Source of the DNA: Anaerolineae bacterium
GTDB lineage: Bacteria; Chloroflexota; Anaerolineae; Anaerolineales; Villigracilaceae
Direction of reading: 5' to 3'
DNA length: 64,000 bases
NCBI GenBank assembly: GCA_003130845.1
Contig: QEXW01000013.1
Coordinates: 1-64,000 of the forward strand
The notes under the pieces were generated by a model that did not search any database, was not told the DNA's origin, and saw only the letters and a list, made by a program, of their open reading frames with translations. Made by a program: the position numbers and the translations under genes. How positions within the stretch are numbered: position 1 is the stretch's first letter; each line of letters begins with the position of its first letter. Positions 7,841 through 16,376 of this stretch are shown piece after piece.

Positions 7841-10399
7841 TTATGGCGTTAGACGCAAGTGTGCTTTGCTGTCTGGCAAAACCGCCTGCTCGCTCCATCG
7901 CATGGGGTAATATTGTCCTGTACTCCACAAGTCGGCCAAGTCAATGTAGTGTGGGTGGTAAGCATGGCCAGATTGCCCGGTGGTGTGGACCGTGAGAGAG
8001 TTATCCCAATTGCTCAAATCTACAATCATGCGCATCGAAGGCAGCCAATTGACCTCGAATGACACCCCTACATCCCAGGCGGTAGCGTTCACAATGCCAT
8101 CCCCGCCACCGGTAGCAAACGGACCACGATTGAAGAGTGCTTCCAACGGGGCGATACCGGATTTGCCAAGCGTGGCATTTCGGAACATGGCACGATGTTC
8201 CGCACCCCACACCGGCCAGCGGGTGTAATCTTTCCCGTACTTCTCTTCCCCAACGTTGACCGTCACTTCTAAGGCGCGCAGCAGGATATCGTCGCGCGTT
8301 TCGATTTTATCCGTGGTGTTTTTATCATCCCACCAGGCAGAATTAGGTTGCTGCAATAGGTTTTGAACAACGGCATACCAGCGTGCACCGCCTGCGGGTT
8401 GATATTCTACTGGAATGGCTTCGTCGCCAAAGATTTCCATTAGCAAGTTCCACCAATAGCGCTCGAAGAACAAGGCCGCTTGCGAATCTGCCGTTTCCTG
8501 ACGGTTCCAACTTTTTAGAAAGTAATCACGTACCTCGGCAGTTCGTCCTTGCGCGGGCAGTGCTAGCACCAGGGGAAGCAGGTTGCGCGCGTTAAGACTT
8601 TCACTATCAGTTTGCATGGTTTGGAAATAGGCCGCATCTATTTTACCGGGAGCATTTTCAATCATTTCCACAATGCGTGCTGCGCGGTAGCCGTAATCCC
8701 AATCAGTAGAGATGAGATAGGGATAATCATCAGGAGGCACTTGATTGTTGGCAGTGACGATATAGCCCGAGGCAGGATTGAAAGCCCAGGGCAGTTGCTC
8801 AAAGGGAATATAACCTGTCCAGGCGTATTCATCCGTCCAGCCTGGCACGGGCAAGCGTCCATCTCCTTTGTTACGAAGAGGGATATTGCCCGGCATCTGA
8901 TAACCGATGTTTCCCTCAACATCGGCATAGAGCAGGTTTTGGGCCGGCACAGTAAATTTGCGCGCGGCTTGTCGAAATTCCTCCCAATTTTGGGCTTTGT
9001 TGAAGCCCCAAATCGCCTCAAAGACGGGGTTAGGTTCCAGCGCCGTCCAGCGCAGGGCAATTGCATACGATGTGGGGAGTTCAATGCCGGCTTGGTCCTT
9101 GAAAGGGGTAGCCTGAGAATCAGGCTCAACTTCATCTTTTAGTGGCCCGTATGTATCTGAAATGACCGGGCCAAAGCGTGAAACCCGCACGTTTACTTGC
9201 ACTGATTCGCCTCCGGCGACCTGTAGCATTTCGGTGCGTGTTTCAAAGTCTATCCATTGTCCGTTGAGTTCATATTGGTTCAGGTTGGCTGGGTTGAGCT
9301 TAAGAACATACAAATCCATCACATCTGGCCCAACGTTGGTGAACCCCCAGGCAATGCGCTCATTGTGCCCGATAACCACGCCCGGTACGCCTGCAAATGA
9401 AAACCCGGCCACCTCGAACGGACACATGTCCGATTTTGGGCGGCAATGTAAACTGATTTGATACCAAATGGAAGGCATCTGAATTCCCAAGTGCGGGTCA
9501 TTGGCCAGCAAGGGTTTACCGGTTAGGCTGCGCTCACCCGAAATGACCCAACTGTTTGAACCGATACCAGCCCCCCCTGGGCCGAGCACGCCTGCCAGCG
9601 AATTTAAGTTGATTGCGGCTTGGTCCAATGCATTGAAGTGCAACACGGTAGTGGCTGGTGAGCCGCTTTGGCGCCCGGAGAACGCCTTGGGCATTTCTGG
9701 CACAATGCGCGGATGTTCTGCCGGATACGGTGGAAAGAGTTCGTTGACTTGTTCGGGCGAGAGCGTCTTGAGCAGGATGGCGCGCTCAATTTCCGCTCCC
9801 ATGTTGCCCCGCAGGTCCCAGGCCATGGCTTTGGCCCATGTCAGGCTGTGGATGGGTGTCCAGGGTTCAATGGTATAAGTTCGGTTGAGCAAGGTCGTCA
9901 GGATGGCGTATTCTAGGCTCACCTCCACGGGGGTACGGTTCGCAAGGTAGGCATTGACACCTTCGGTATAGGCGTCCAAAATGGCTTTTGATTCTGAAGA
10001 AAGCATCTGATATTCTTGTTCGGCCAATTGCCGCCAGCCCAGGGTGCGCAAAAAAGCATCTGTTTGTACCTGGCTTGCACCGAACATTTCGGAAAGCCGC
10101 CCCGAACCGATATGCCGCCAAAAGTCCATTTGCCAAAAACGGTCTTGCGCATGGACATAGCCTTGTGCCATGAACAGGTCGTGGAGAGTAGTCGCGTAAA
10201 TGTGCGGAATGCCCATCGAATCGCGGTACAAATCCACCGGGCCTTGTAATCCGGTCAAGCGGAGTTCGCCCTCGACTTGTGGAAAAGACTTTTGAGCGGT
10301 TTGCGGCACCCAGACGAAATTCAGGTAGCCTACCAAGAGGGCCAGGATAACGAGAATGCTAAACGCCACCGTCAGAATACGGCGCAAAACCAGAGACAT
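7841..10399 (-). CDS. Penicillin acylase family N-terminal-nucleophile hydrolase
   Basis: An 852-residue secreted or membrane-anchored amidase. An uncleaved signal/anchor helix covers about 8-30. The alpha-chain region is followed by a linker and Gly280-Ser281 in GIGSNSWVISG: Ser281 is the expected autocatalytically exposed nucleophile. The GKPLLANDPHLG and GHNERIAWGFTN motifs of the beta chain follow. Family members cleave amide bonds in beta-lactams or N-acyl-homoserine lactones. The substrate here cannot be read from sequence, though acyl-amide scavenging or quorum quenching are possible. A clean AGGAGG site precedes the ATG. Transcribed alone, divergent from the 68-residue gene. Confidence 0.9.
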   Translation of the reverse strand: MSLVLRRILTVAFSILVILALLVGYLNFVWVPQTAQKSFPQVEGELRLTGLQGPVDLYRDSMGIPHIYATTLHDLFMAQGYVHAQDRFWQMDFWRHIGSGRLSEMFGASQVQTDAFLRTLGWRQLAEQEYQMLSSESKAILDAYTEGVNAYLANRTPVEVSLEYAILTTLLNRTYTIEPWTPIHSLTWAKAMAWDLRGNMGAEIERAILLKTLSPEQVNELFPPYPAEHPRIVPEMPKAFSGRQSGSPATTVLHFNALDQAAINLNSLAGVLGPGGAGIGSNSWVISGERSLTGKPLLANDPHLGIQMPSIWYQISLHCRPKSDMCPFEVAGFSFAGVPGVVIGHNERIAWGFTNVGPDVMDLYVLKLNPANLNQYELNGQWIDFETRTEMLQVAGGESVQVNVRVSRFGPVISDTYGPLKDEVEPDSQATPFKDQAGIELPTSYAIALRWTALEPNPVFEAIWGFNKAQNWEEFRQAARKFTVPAQNLLYADVEGNIGYQMPGNIPLRNKGDGRLPVPGWTDEYAWTGYIPFEQLPWAFNPASGYIVTANNQVPPDDYPYLISTDWDYGYRAARIVEMIENAPGKIDAAYFQTMQTDSESLNARNLLPLVLALPAQGRTAEVRDYFLKSWNRQETADSQAALFFERYWWNLLMEIFGDEAIPVEYQPAGGARWYAVVQNLLQQPNSAWWDDKNTTDKIETRDDILLRALEVTVNVGEEKYGKDYTRWPVWGAEHRAMFRNATLGKSGIAPLEALFNRGPFATGGGDGIVNATAWDVGVSFEVNWLPSMRMIVDLSNWDNSLTVHTTGQSGHAYHPHYIDLADLWSTGQYYPMRWSEQAVLPDSKAHLRLTP

Positions 10400-10659
10400 G
10401 CTTGCTCCTCCTATGGATTTTTGTTTCTCATGCGGAACGGTCGTGCCAGCGTAGCGTTCTTGGTGTAGAGAGAGTAATCACACTGCATTCTTTATCTAAT
10501 TAGTACGCCTTCTCCCGCCCCAGATGACATGAGTGACTTGCAATTGGGAGAATTATAGTCTGATTGCGGACGGATTTACAAATCGTTTACCTTGTGTTGC
10601 TCTTGTTTTTACATTTTGCTGATACAATGCATGGAGTTTTTGCAGAAAGGAGGAGAAAT

Positions 10660-10866
10660 ATGCAAACGATTGAGACTTACTTGAACGACGGTTGGTTTAT
10701 CTCAGAAGCTGCGACTGTTTTGGCGCATGGGGTGAATGACGAAAACGGCGGCTACATTCTGACCTTGGCTGACCCCAGCGGGCATTTTGTCCGCGAAACG
10801 TTTGTCCCCCGTTCTGCCGATGTGGATGAACTTCTTAGACAGCAGCGCGTGCCTATGGCGGCCTGA
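10660..10866 (+). CDS. Small soluble protein of unknown function (68 residues)
   Basis: The start at 10660 is chosen because AAGGAGGAG lies directly upstream; a longer frame from 10564 would place that ribosome site inside the gene. The product is acidic with no membrane segment. It reads like a small beta-rich fold with a repeated aromatic/glycine pattern (YLNDGWF, NGGYIL, GHFVRETF), ending in a helix DVDELLRQQ. A TACAAT hexamer at 10623-10628 is a plausible -10. I do not recognise a family. A terminator follows at once, so it is monocistronic. Confidence 0.7.
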   Translation: MQTIETYLNDGWFISEAATVLAHGVNDENGGYILTLADPSGHFVRETFVPRSADVDELLRQQRVPMAA

Positions 10867-10902
10867 AACGCGCGGAAGCAGTCCTCTACCCAACATGCTC
10901 TT

Positions 10903-10925
10903 TCCCCGTGAGGGGATATTTTTTT
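10903..10925 (+). terminator. Intrinsic terminator
   Basis: The stem TCCCC-GTGA-GGGGA is followed by TATTTTTTT. It ends the 68-residue gene and lies between it and the convergent GAF/PP2C gene, whose stop is at 10931. Confidence 0.8.
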
Positions 10926-10930
10926 AAGTC

Positions 10931-13900
10931 TCAAGCCTCGCGCCGCACTACAATCAGGGTCACATCGTCGGAAACCTGGGCCTCGGCAACAAAGTCCAAA
11001 ATGGCGGCATCTATGGCGTTCAAAACTTCATCGGCAGATGCACCGGGGAGCCGTTTTAACAAATCGAATAGCCGCTCTTCGCCAAACATCTCTTCTTGTG
11101 GTGAAAAGGCTTCGGTCACGCCATCGGTATAAAAGACAAGCAGGTCGCCGTGCGATAAGTACAAACTGGCTTCGCGCATCTCTACACCGGTATCTACGCC
11201 CAAAGCCATACCGGTACGGAGCAGGGGTTGAATGTGCGCTTTTCCCTCGGTATCTTTGACCCATAAGGGCGGGTTGTGGCCCGCATTGGCATAAGTAAAG
11301 GCGCCGGTGTGGGAGTCTAATACGCCATAGACGGCCGTAACAAACATGCCTTGCTCGGCATCGGGGTAAAGCAAGTCATTCACTTGACGCAAGGCTTCGG
11401 CAGGAGATTCGGTTTGCAGGACGGCAGCCCGCACTAGGGTGCGGGTGAGGGCCATAAATAATGCGGCCGGCACGCCTTTATCGGCTACATCTGCAATGAA
11501 CAGACCGAGTTTGCCATCGGGAAGTTGGAACAAATCATAAAAATCACCACCCACTTGCCGGGCAGTGCGCCAGCGCGCAGCCAGGTCCCAGCCGGGCAGA
11601 TGTGGTAAGGCTTTGGGCAAAAAGGTCTGTTGAATTTGGCGGGCCAATTGAATTTCGGTCTCCAGGCGCTCGCGGGCGACCATTTCATGTTGGAACAAGT
11701 CGTTTTGAATTGCAATGGCTGCTTGTTGGGCAATGCCGGTCAGAATCTCCAAGCGTCGGGCGCGGAAACGTCGCCCACCGGGGGCTTCTTCGACTATCAT
11801 GACGCCGAACGTTTCACCTTTGACCATCAGGGGCAGGGCAATCAACAAACGTTCGTCAGTATAGGTAATCGCCTCGACCTGTTGTGGAGGGCAGGGTTGT
11901 ATTTCAAGCCAAGCCGCCGGGCCGCGATAGGCCTGTGCACTCATGGACACCTCGCCGGTCTCAATGGCGGCGGCTAAGAGCGGAATGTCGCTGCGCATCA
12001 ATGGACGCCAAACCACAGGACGAGCCTCTTCGGGCAAGCCGTAGGATTGTGCGGGTTGTAGCAGGCCGGTTTCGGCATGGTAAATATAAATGGCGGCACG
12101 TTCCACGCCAATCAGGATGGGCATGATGCGCACGATGGCGGCCAAGATGTCTTCTAATTCGGATAGGCTGACGACTGCTTGCGCGACTTGTAACAAAGCG
12201 GCAGAAGCATAAGCTTGCTCTTGCGCTGCATCGTATAGGCGGGCATTTTCGATGGCAACGGCTGCATAACTGGCAAAGGTGGTTGTCATGGCTTGGGCTT
12301 CATGCCCGTAGCGTCCTGGCGTGTGGTGCGCCAGAGTAAGAATGCCCACGGCTTGCTCGCCAATCCGCAAAGGGGCCGCAATAGCCGAATGGTCTGGAGC
12401 AAACCTTGCCGAGAGTGCCGAGGGGCCGCTGGGGTCGCTGGGTTTGCGAATAAACGGCTGACGCGAAAGTAAGGCGGCTGCCAGCATGGTGTTGGCTTCG
12501 GGGTATAGCTCGCGAGCTTGTTCCAGGTCGGCGGCGCGCGCACCATGTACGGCAGCGCAATATAAGTTCTCCTCGTCCAATAACCAAATGGCGGAAATAT
12601 CGGAGGGCAAGTTGCGTTCCAGCTCGGTCAAAATGGCGTCGAGCACTTGTTCTAAACTGGCGTTGGCCGAAAGGAGTACAGCCACTTCCCGTAGGCTATC
12701 GGCCACTTGTCGCCGCCATTGTTCAGAGCGATACAAGTCGGCATTACGGATGGCAGCCGCGATAAAATCGCCAAGCGTTTCGATGATGAATTTGTCTTGT
12801 GTGCTGAAAGCGTTTAACTGGTCGGATTGCACATCGAGAATACCCAGCACCTGGCCGCTGAAAACGAGCGGCACGGTGAGTTCAGAACGTGTATTGGCGG
12901 GGGGCAAAGGGGAGGGCTGATAGCGTGGCTCTTCGTCCACATTGTTGGCTAAAACAGTTTGTCCGTTGCGCGCTACCCAGGGAATAATCCCTTCCGGCTC
13001 ATCTAGGTCAATCACGTACCCTTCGAGGGCTTCGGAGCGCGCGCCTGAGCCTGCTTCATAGTGAATTTGCCGCCGGTTGGGATGCACGGTGAACAAGTGG
13101 ACGTATGGAAAGCCAAACTCAGTGTGGATGAGTTCGGCGACATGTTGCATGAGTTGATGCAAATCCAAGATAGATGTGATTTGTTTGCTCACTTCGCCCA
13201 CGGCGCGTAATTGATTGGCCTGACGCTCTAAACTGCCGTAGAGATGTGCTCCCTCAATGGCAACGGCCACGCTATCTGCCAGCGCGCGCAAGACGAGCAA
13301 GTCATAGGGGTGAAACGCATCTCGCTTGTCTGATTGCACATCCAGCACCCCTAGCACCCGTTCCTCGATTTTGAGTGGCAGAACCGCTTCAGCGCGGGTT
13401 TCGGGCAAACTATCAATTAACCGATAGGCCGGTTCGGTCTGGACATCATTGACGATTCGTTCCTCCCCGGTGAGAGCGACCAAGCCGACCAAACCTTGCC
13501 CGAGTTCGACGCGGAAAGCCAGTTCTTTGCGTTTGCCGCGCCGACGGGTGGCGCCACCGGAACCAGAACGAAAGGTGAGAACCTTTTGACCAGGCTCTAC
13601 TGTGAAAATGCCCACATAGTAGTACTTGAAAGTAGATTGAATGAGACGGGTGACTTTGTGTGCCAGTTCATCCAGGTCGGGCTCGTTGGCAATCTGGGCG
13701 GCGACGGTGCGCACCAGCCCCAATTGGCCAATGCGCCAGCGCTCCACGGTGATGCGGTGCCAAGCGATAAGCGCGATGGAAGCGGTTCGTGCCAAGCCTT
13801 CTAGAAAATCGAGCTCGCGTGGTTTGAAGGCTTTCCCCGAACTGCGTCGCACTTGAATGACGCCCAGGCCGATTTCCTCGTGCCGCAGCGGAATTGCGAC

Positions 13901-14593
13901 GCTGTGACCTGTTTCATCCTGCCTCGAAAGGAGTTTTTTCTGCTCTATGGCCAGGCGCATTAGTGCTTCAGGTGGCTCAGCCGGGAAAACGTTTTCCACC
14001 CAATCGGGCAAGCGAAAAGCGGTTTCATTCAGCCATAGGCACACTTCTCCCGGCACCAGACGGTTGGTAGTTTCTAGAATCAGGTCACGCTGTGCGGCAA
14101 AGGTGGTTGAGGCCAAAATCTGTTCGCCCAGGTCGAACAGGTCGTGGTAACCGGCTTTGGTGCGCGGCGTGCTTTTTTTGGCCCCCCCCAGGCGCTTAAC
14201 CATCGTCAGCAGGTTGCCTTGTCCTGGCGTGTGGACAAAGCGCACCTCGTCCATCAGTTTGCGCATGAAGAACAACCCTAACCCGCCGATTGGGCGGTCT
14301 TCGAGGGCGGCTTCTACATCGGGTTCTGCAATTTCATCGGGGTTAAATGGCTTGCCTTGGTCTCGAATTAGAATCGTGAGCGCTTCGCGCGTTGCCAGCA
14401 CGGTGATTTCAATCTGCCCATCTGGAATGCCCTCGTAGGCATACTCGATGATGTTAGAGCAGGCTTCGTCCACTGCCAATTGCACGTTGTAAATTTCGCG
14501 CTCATCCATTTTGGCCTGGCGTGCAATCTCTCCGACGAAGTCACGAATCAGGTCGAGGTTCTCAAATTGCGCAGAGAAAGTGCGGGAAGGCAT
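10931..14593 (-). CDS. Fused anti-sigma kinase / multi-GAF / SpoIIE-type PP2C phosphatase
   Basis: About 1220 residues. The N-terminal ~135 residues form an RsbW-like GHKL ATPase with intact boxes: DEACSNIIEYAY (N box), IRDQGKPFNP (G1) and GGLGLFFMRKL (G2). Five GAF domains follow, then a coiled coil (LETEIQLARQIQQTFLP) and a C-terminal SpoIIE-type PP2C domain with the metal aspartates in GGDFYDLF, IADVADKG and VFYTDGVTEA. It should both phosphorylate and dephosphorylate a STAS antagonist, and a STAS gene lies just upstream. The ATG at 14593 is preferred because the ATPase domain begins right after it; a GTG at 14641 would add 16 residues and neither has a good ribosome site. The GAF ligands are unknown. 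Confidence 0.88.
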   Translation of the reverse strand: MPSRTFSAQFENLDLIRDFVGEIARQAKMDEREIYNVQLAVDEACSNIIEYAYEGIPDGQIEITVLATREALTILIRDQGKPFNPDEIAEPDVEAALEDRPIGGLGLFFMRKLMDEVRFVHTPGQGNLLTMVKRLGGAKKSTPRTKAGYHDLFDLGEQILASTTFAAQRDLILETTNRLVPGEVCLWLNETAFRLPDWVENVFPAEPPEALMRLAIEQKKLLSRQDETGHSVAIPLRHEEIGLGVIQVRRSSGKAFKPRELDFLEGLARTASIALIAWHRITVERWRIGQLGLVRTVAAQIANEPDLDELAHKVTRLIQSTFKYYYVGIFTVEPGQKVLTFRSGSGGATRRRGKRKELAFRVELGQGLVGLVALTGEERIVNDVQTEPAYRLIDSLPETRAEAVLPLKIEERVLGVLDVQSDKRDAFHPYDLLVLRALADSVAVAIEGAHLYGSLERQANQLRAVGEVSKQITSILDLHQLMQHVAELIHTEFGFPYVHLFTVHPNRRQIHYEAGSGARSEALEGYVIDLDEPEGIIPWVARNGQTVLANNVDEEPRYQPSPLPPANTRSELTVPLVFSGQVLGILDVQSDQLNAFSTQDKFIIETLGDFIAAAIRNADLYRSEQWRRQVADSLREVAVLLSANASLEQVLDAILTELERNLPSDISAIWLLDEENLYCAAVHGARAADLEQARELYPEANTMLAAALLSRQPFIRKPSDPSGPSALSARFAPDHSAIAAPLRIGEQAVGILTLAHHTPGRYGHEAQAMTTTFASYAAVAIENARLYDAAQEQAYASAALLQVAQAVVSLSELEDILAAIVRIMPILIGVERAAIYIYHAETGLLQPAQSYGLPEEARPVVWRPLMRSDIPLLAAAIETGEVSMSAQAYRGPAAWLEIQPCPPQQVEAITYTDERLLIALPLMVKGETFGVMIVEEAPGGRRFRARRLEILTGIAQQAAIAIQNDLFQHEMVARERLETEIQLARQIQQTFLPKALPHLPGWDLAARWRTARQVGGDFYDLFQLPDGKLGLFIADVADKGVPAALFMALTRTLVRAAVLQTESPAEALRQVNDLLYPDAEQGMFVTAVYGVLDSHTGAFTYANAGHNPPLWVKDTEGKAHIQPLLRTGMALGVDTGVEMREASLYLSHGDLLVFYTDGVTEAFSPQEEMFGEERLFDLLKRLPGASADEVLNAIDAAILDFVAEAQVSDDVTLIVVRREA

Positions 14594-14670
14594 GGAATAT
14601 GCGGGTGAAAGGATAAAAAAGGATAAGCCCGAGGCGCGCACAAGGAGAACAGGTGCGCTGTGCTTTTTTT

Positions 14671-14698
14671 GAAAGAAAGCCGCCTGTTGCTGGCGGCT
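14671..14698 (-). terminator. Terminator after the STAS gene
   Basis: On the minus strand, AGCCGCC pairs with GGCGGCT around a 7-nt loop, followed by TTCTTTC. It lies between the STAS gene and the kinase/phosphatase gene, so the two may be only partly co-transcribed. Confidence 0.55.
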
Positions 14699-14723
14699 CT
14701 AGGATGCATCTAAGATGGAATGT

Positions 14724-15059
14724 TTACAAACTGCCTACTGCGGTTGTGACATCGGGGTAAACCTTGAACAGGCTGGTGAACCCCGCTAGTTCGAGGGCTT
14801 TGTGGATGGTTTCTGGCACGGCAGCCAGCACGACCTCTCCGCGGTTGAAGCGTTTGCAGTTGCGCTGGGCAGCAATTAGGGCACGAAAGCCTGCACTGGA
14901 CATGTACTCTAGGCCAGACATGTCAATCACGATTTTGAAGCGGCTTTCGTTGTTGAGGGCTTCCAGGGCTTCGGCCAGTTTGGGGGCAGTGGCGCTATCT
15001 ACGCGTCCTTTGACGGTCACCAAGTCGCAATGCTTAAATTGTTTGGTCGTGACTTCCAT
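14724..15059 (-). CDS. STAS-domain anti-sigma factor antagonist
   Basis: A 111-residue protein consisting of one STAS domain of the SpoIIAA/RsbV type. The phosphorylatable serine lies in the motif DMSGLEYMSSAGFRAL. Start 15059 is fixed by TTGGAGGAACG just upstream; a longer in-frame extension to 15278 runs through the structured RNA region and is rejected. In this family the unphosphorylated form sequesters the anti-sigma kinase and frees its target. The neighbouring gene carries both the kinase and the phosphatase domain, which makes a compact partner-switching module. No sigma factor gene is in the window. Confidence 0.9.
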   Translation of the reverse strand: MEVTTKQFKHCDLVTVKGRVDSATAPKLAEALEALNNESRFKIVIDMSGLEYMSSAGFRALIAAQRNCKRFNRGEVVLAAVPETIHKALELAGFTSLFKVYPDVTTAVGSL

Positions 15060-15087
15060 CGTTCCTCCAAAAGTCTTTTTAAAGAAA

Positions 15088-15262
15088 GTACCCCGCACAT
15101 GCCGTGAGCCGTAGAGTTCTGAACCTGCATAAGCAGGTTGGGCTTCTGACGCACATTCCCGCCTTGGCCGAGGCCTATCGCGTTCCTGCCGCGAAATGGA
15201 AGCCCTTTCAGAGGGTGTTGGCTCAGAACCGGTGAGACGGCAACACGCACACAGCAGGGTGC
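15088..15262 (-). ncRNA. Structured RNA: 6S-like candidate or 5' leader of the STAS gene
   Basis: About 175 nt with nested complementary segments: 15088-15096 with 15254-15262 (8 of 9 pairs including one wobble), 15101-15105 with 15237-15241, 15116-15122 with 15223-15229, and 15140-15146 with 15199-15205. Inside are a perfect hairpin AACCTGC/GCAGGTT (15122-15139) and a small TCGCG/CGCGA hairpin. Length and rod shape with internal loops resemble 6S RNA. On the minus strand a TGG-TATAAA extended -10 lies 4 nt upstream and the STAS gene 28 nt downstream, so it could instead be a regulatory leader. On the plus strand seven T residues follow the outer stem, so that orientation is not excluded. Confidence 0.4.
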
Positions 15263-15266
15263 TTTT

Positions 15267-15275
15267 TTTATACCA
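15267..15275 (-). promoter_or_regulatory. Extended -10 promoter for the structured RNA / STAS gene
   Basis: TGG followed by TATAAA on the minus strand matches an extended -10 element. No good -35 is visible. It is the only promoter-like signal between the tRNA terminator and the STAS gene. Confidence 0.45.
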
Positions 15276-15365
15276 CAAAACTTAATCCCTAGGGAAGAGG
15301 TGAAGTGTCATCAATTCGTAAAACGGCACATTGCTTGGCGGACTTGCTGGAAGGGTAGTGGAAAT

Positions 15366-15395
15366 AAACACACGCTCGGTCATGAGCGTGTGTTT
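15366..15395 (-). terminator. Terminator downstream of the serine tRNAs
   Basis: A perfect 12-bp inverted repeat (AAACACACGCTC and its complement) surrounds a 6-nt loop. On the minus strand the right arm ends in TGTTT and continues ATTTCC. It lies 5 bp after the tRNA-Ser(GCU) gene in its direction of transcription. Confidence 0.7.
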
Positions 15396-15399
15396 CAGG

Positions 15400-15490
15400 C
15401 GGGAAGGGCGGGATTCGAACCCGCGGCGGAGGTTTAAGCCCCCGCACTCACTTAGCAGGCGAGCCCAATCGGCCTCTCTGGCACCTTCCC
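15400..15490 (-). tRNA. tRNA-Ser (anticodon GCU)
   Basis: Full cloverleaf: acceptor GGGAAGG/CCTTCCC, anticodon stem CTCGC/GTGAG around loop CTGCTAA giving anticodon GCU, a long class II variable arm (TGCGGGGGC...CCTCCGC), T arm with GGTTCGAATCC, and discriminator G. The 3' CCA is not encoded. It decodes AGC and AGU. It lies 28 bp downstream of the second tRNA-Ser in the same direction, so the two are likely co-transcribed. Confidence 0.96.
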
Positions 15491-15518
15491 AAGTGTAGAT
15501 TTTTGTGGATGACCTTAG

Positions 15519-15603
15519 CGGAGGGAGTGGGATTCGAACCCACGTAGGTGTTACCCTAACATGTTTTCAAGACATGCGCCTTAAGCCGCTCGGCCATCCC
15601 TCC
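15519..15603 (-). tRNA. tRNA-Ser (anticodon UGA)
   Basis: Acceptor GGAGGGA/TCCCTCC, serine D arm (GCCGAGCGGCTTAAGGC), anticodon stem CATGT/ACATG around CTTGAAA giving anticodon UGA, a class II variable arm, T arm GGTTCGAATCC, and discriminator G. CCA is not encoded. It decodes UCA and probably other UCN codons. Confidence 0.96.
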
Positions 15604-15717
15604 CTGGTCTCAAACGACGCGTGTTCGAGTGAGAGCGCAGCCGATTTTACCATAAAAGTTGGGAAGAATATCCAAACTTTTGGTTTCCGCAAGGGAGGTT
15701 TTGGTTGCTTTGCTCTT

Positions 15718-16302
15718 CTACTTGTTTTTTAACGCGGCACGATATATTTCAAGCAGGATTAAGAAATAGGCCGGAGTGGAGAGGATGGCTGGTAACAATT
15801 CGCTTGTCCCTCCCAAGGCCTTCGTGAAGAAAAAGACCGCTGCTCCGAGCGCTGCAGCACCTAGCACAGCCACCTGCACAAGCATTAAAAACCCCAGGCT
15901 ATTTGGTTTAAGGAGTGGCGGTGCAGCCGGCATGCGCCAACGGATGGCTTCTGCCAATTCAGGGTTGCGGCGGATGGCATATTCTTTAATGGCGTTCATG
16001 GCCTGCAGGCTTTCGTACCATGCTAAGCGTAGGCGTGCCAATTCCAATGTGGTCACCAAACCCATAATCGCTAATGTGGTGAATAAGCCACAAAAACCCC
16101 AATCAAGCCAAAGAATGGTTTGTTTCGACAAATCAATTTGTGCTGAAATCAGCGCTGCAATGAAACTGCCAAATGTGACGAGATAAAACGATGTAGCACG
16201 CGAGCGGTCTTCATTGGCTTGGAAAGCCGTTTGGGCAATGTATTCGAACTCTGCAAGCAGAATTTCAGTAGATTCATCAGCCGATGGGACTTTACGACGC
16301 AT
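15718..16302 (-). CDS. Four-helix membrane protein of unknown function
   Basis: A 194-residue protein. An acidic N-terminus (about 1-30) with the segment AFQANEDRSRATSFYL precedes two hydrophobic helices (about 38-60 and 68-92). A 40-residue charged loop carrying LARLRLAWYESLQAMN and RWRMP follows, then two more helices (about 132-160 and 165-187). The 2+2 helix layout with a cytoplasmic middle loop recalls small two-hairpin membrane proteins, but I do not recognise the family. It lies between the ftsZ terminator and the tRNA genes and is probably its own transcription unit. Its ribosome site is weak. Confidence 0.7.
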   Translation of the reverse strand: MRRKVPSADESTEILLAEFEYIAQTAFQANEDRSRATSFYLVTFGSFIAALISAQIDLSKQTILWLDWGFCGLFTTLAIMGLVTTLELARLRLAWYESLQAMNAIKEYAIRRNPELAEAIRWRMPAAPPLLKPNSLGFLMLVQVAVLGAAALGAAVFFFTKALGGTSELLPAILSTPAYFLILLEIYRAALKNK

Positions 16303-16313
16303 AGCAGGTACCC

Positions 16314-16355
16314 AAAATAGGCGTTGGGACGGTAATCCGATGACCGTCCCAACGC
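16314..16355 (-). terminator. Terminator after ftsZ (end of the dcw cluster)
   Basis: A perfect 13-bp inverted repeat, GCGTTGGGACGGT at 16321-16333 with its complement at 16343-16355, surrounds a 9-nt loop. On the minus strand a TATTTT tail follows at 16314-16319. It lies 22 bp after the ftsZ stop and separates ftsZ from the membrane protein gene. Confidence 0.85.
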
Positions 16356-16376
16356 AAGCCGCCTCACCGGTTCCAT

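Noticed and set aside
15060-15278. N-terminal extension of the STAS gene to 15278
   Set aside because: It would place the Shine-Dalgarno site and the structured RNA inside the gene; its sequence looks non-coding.
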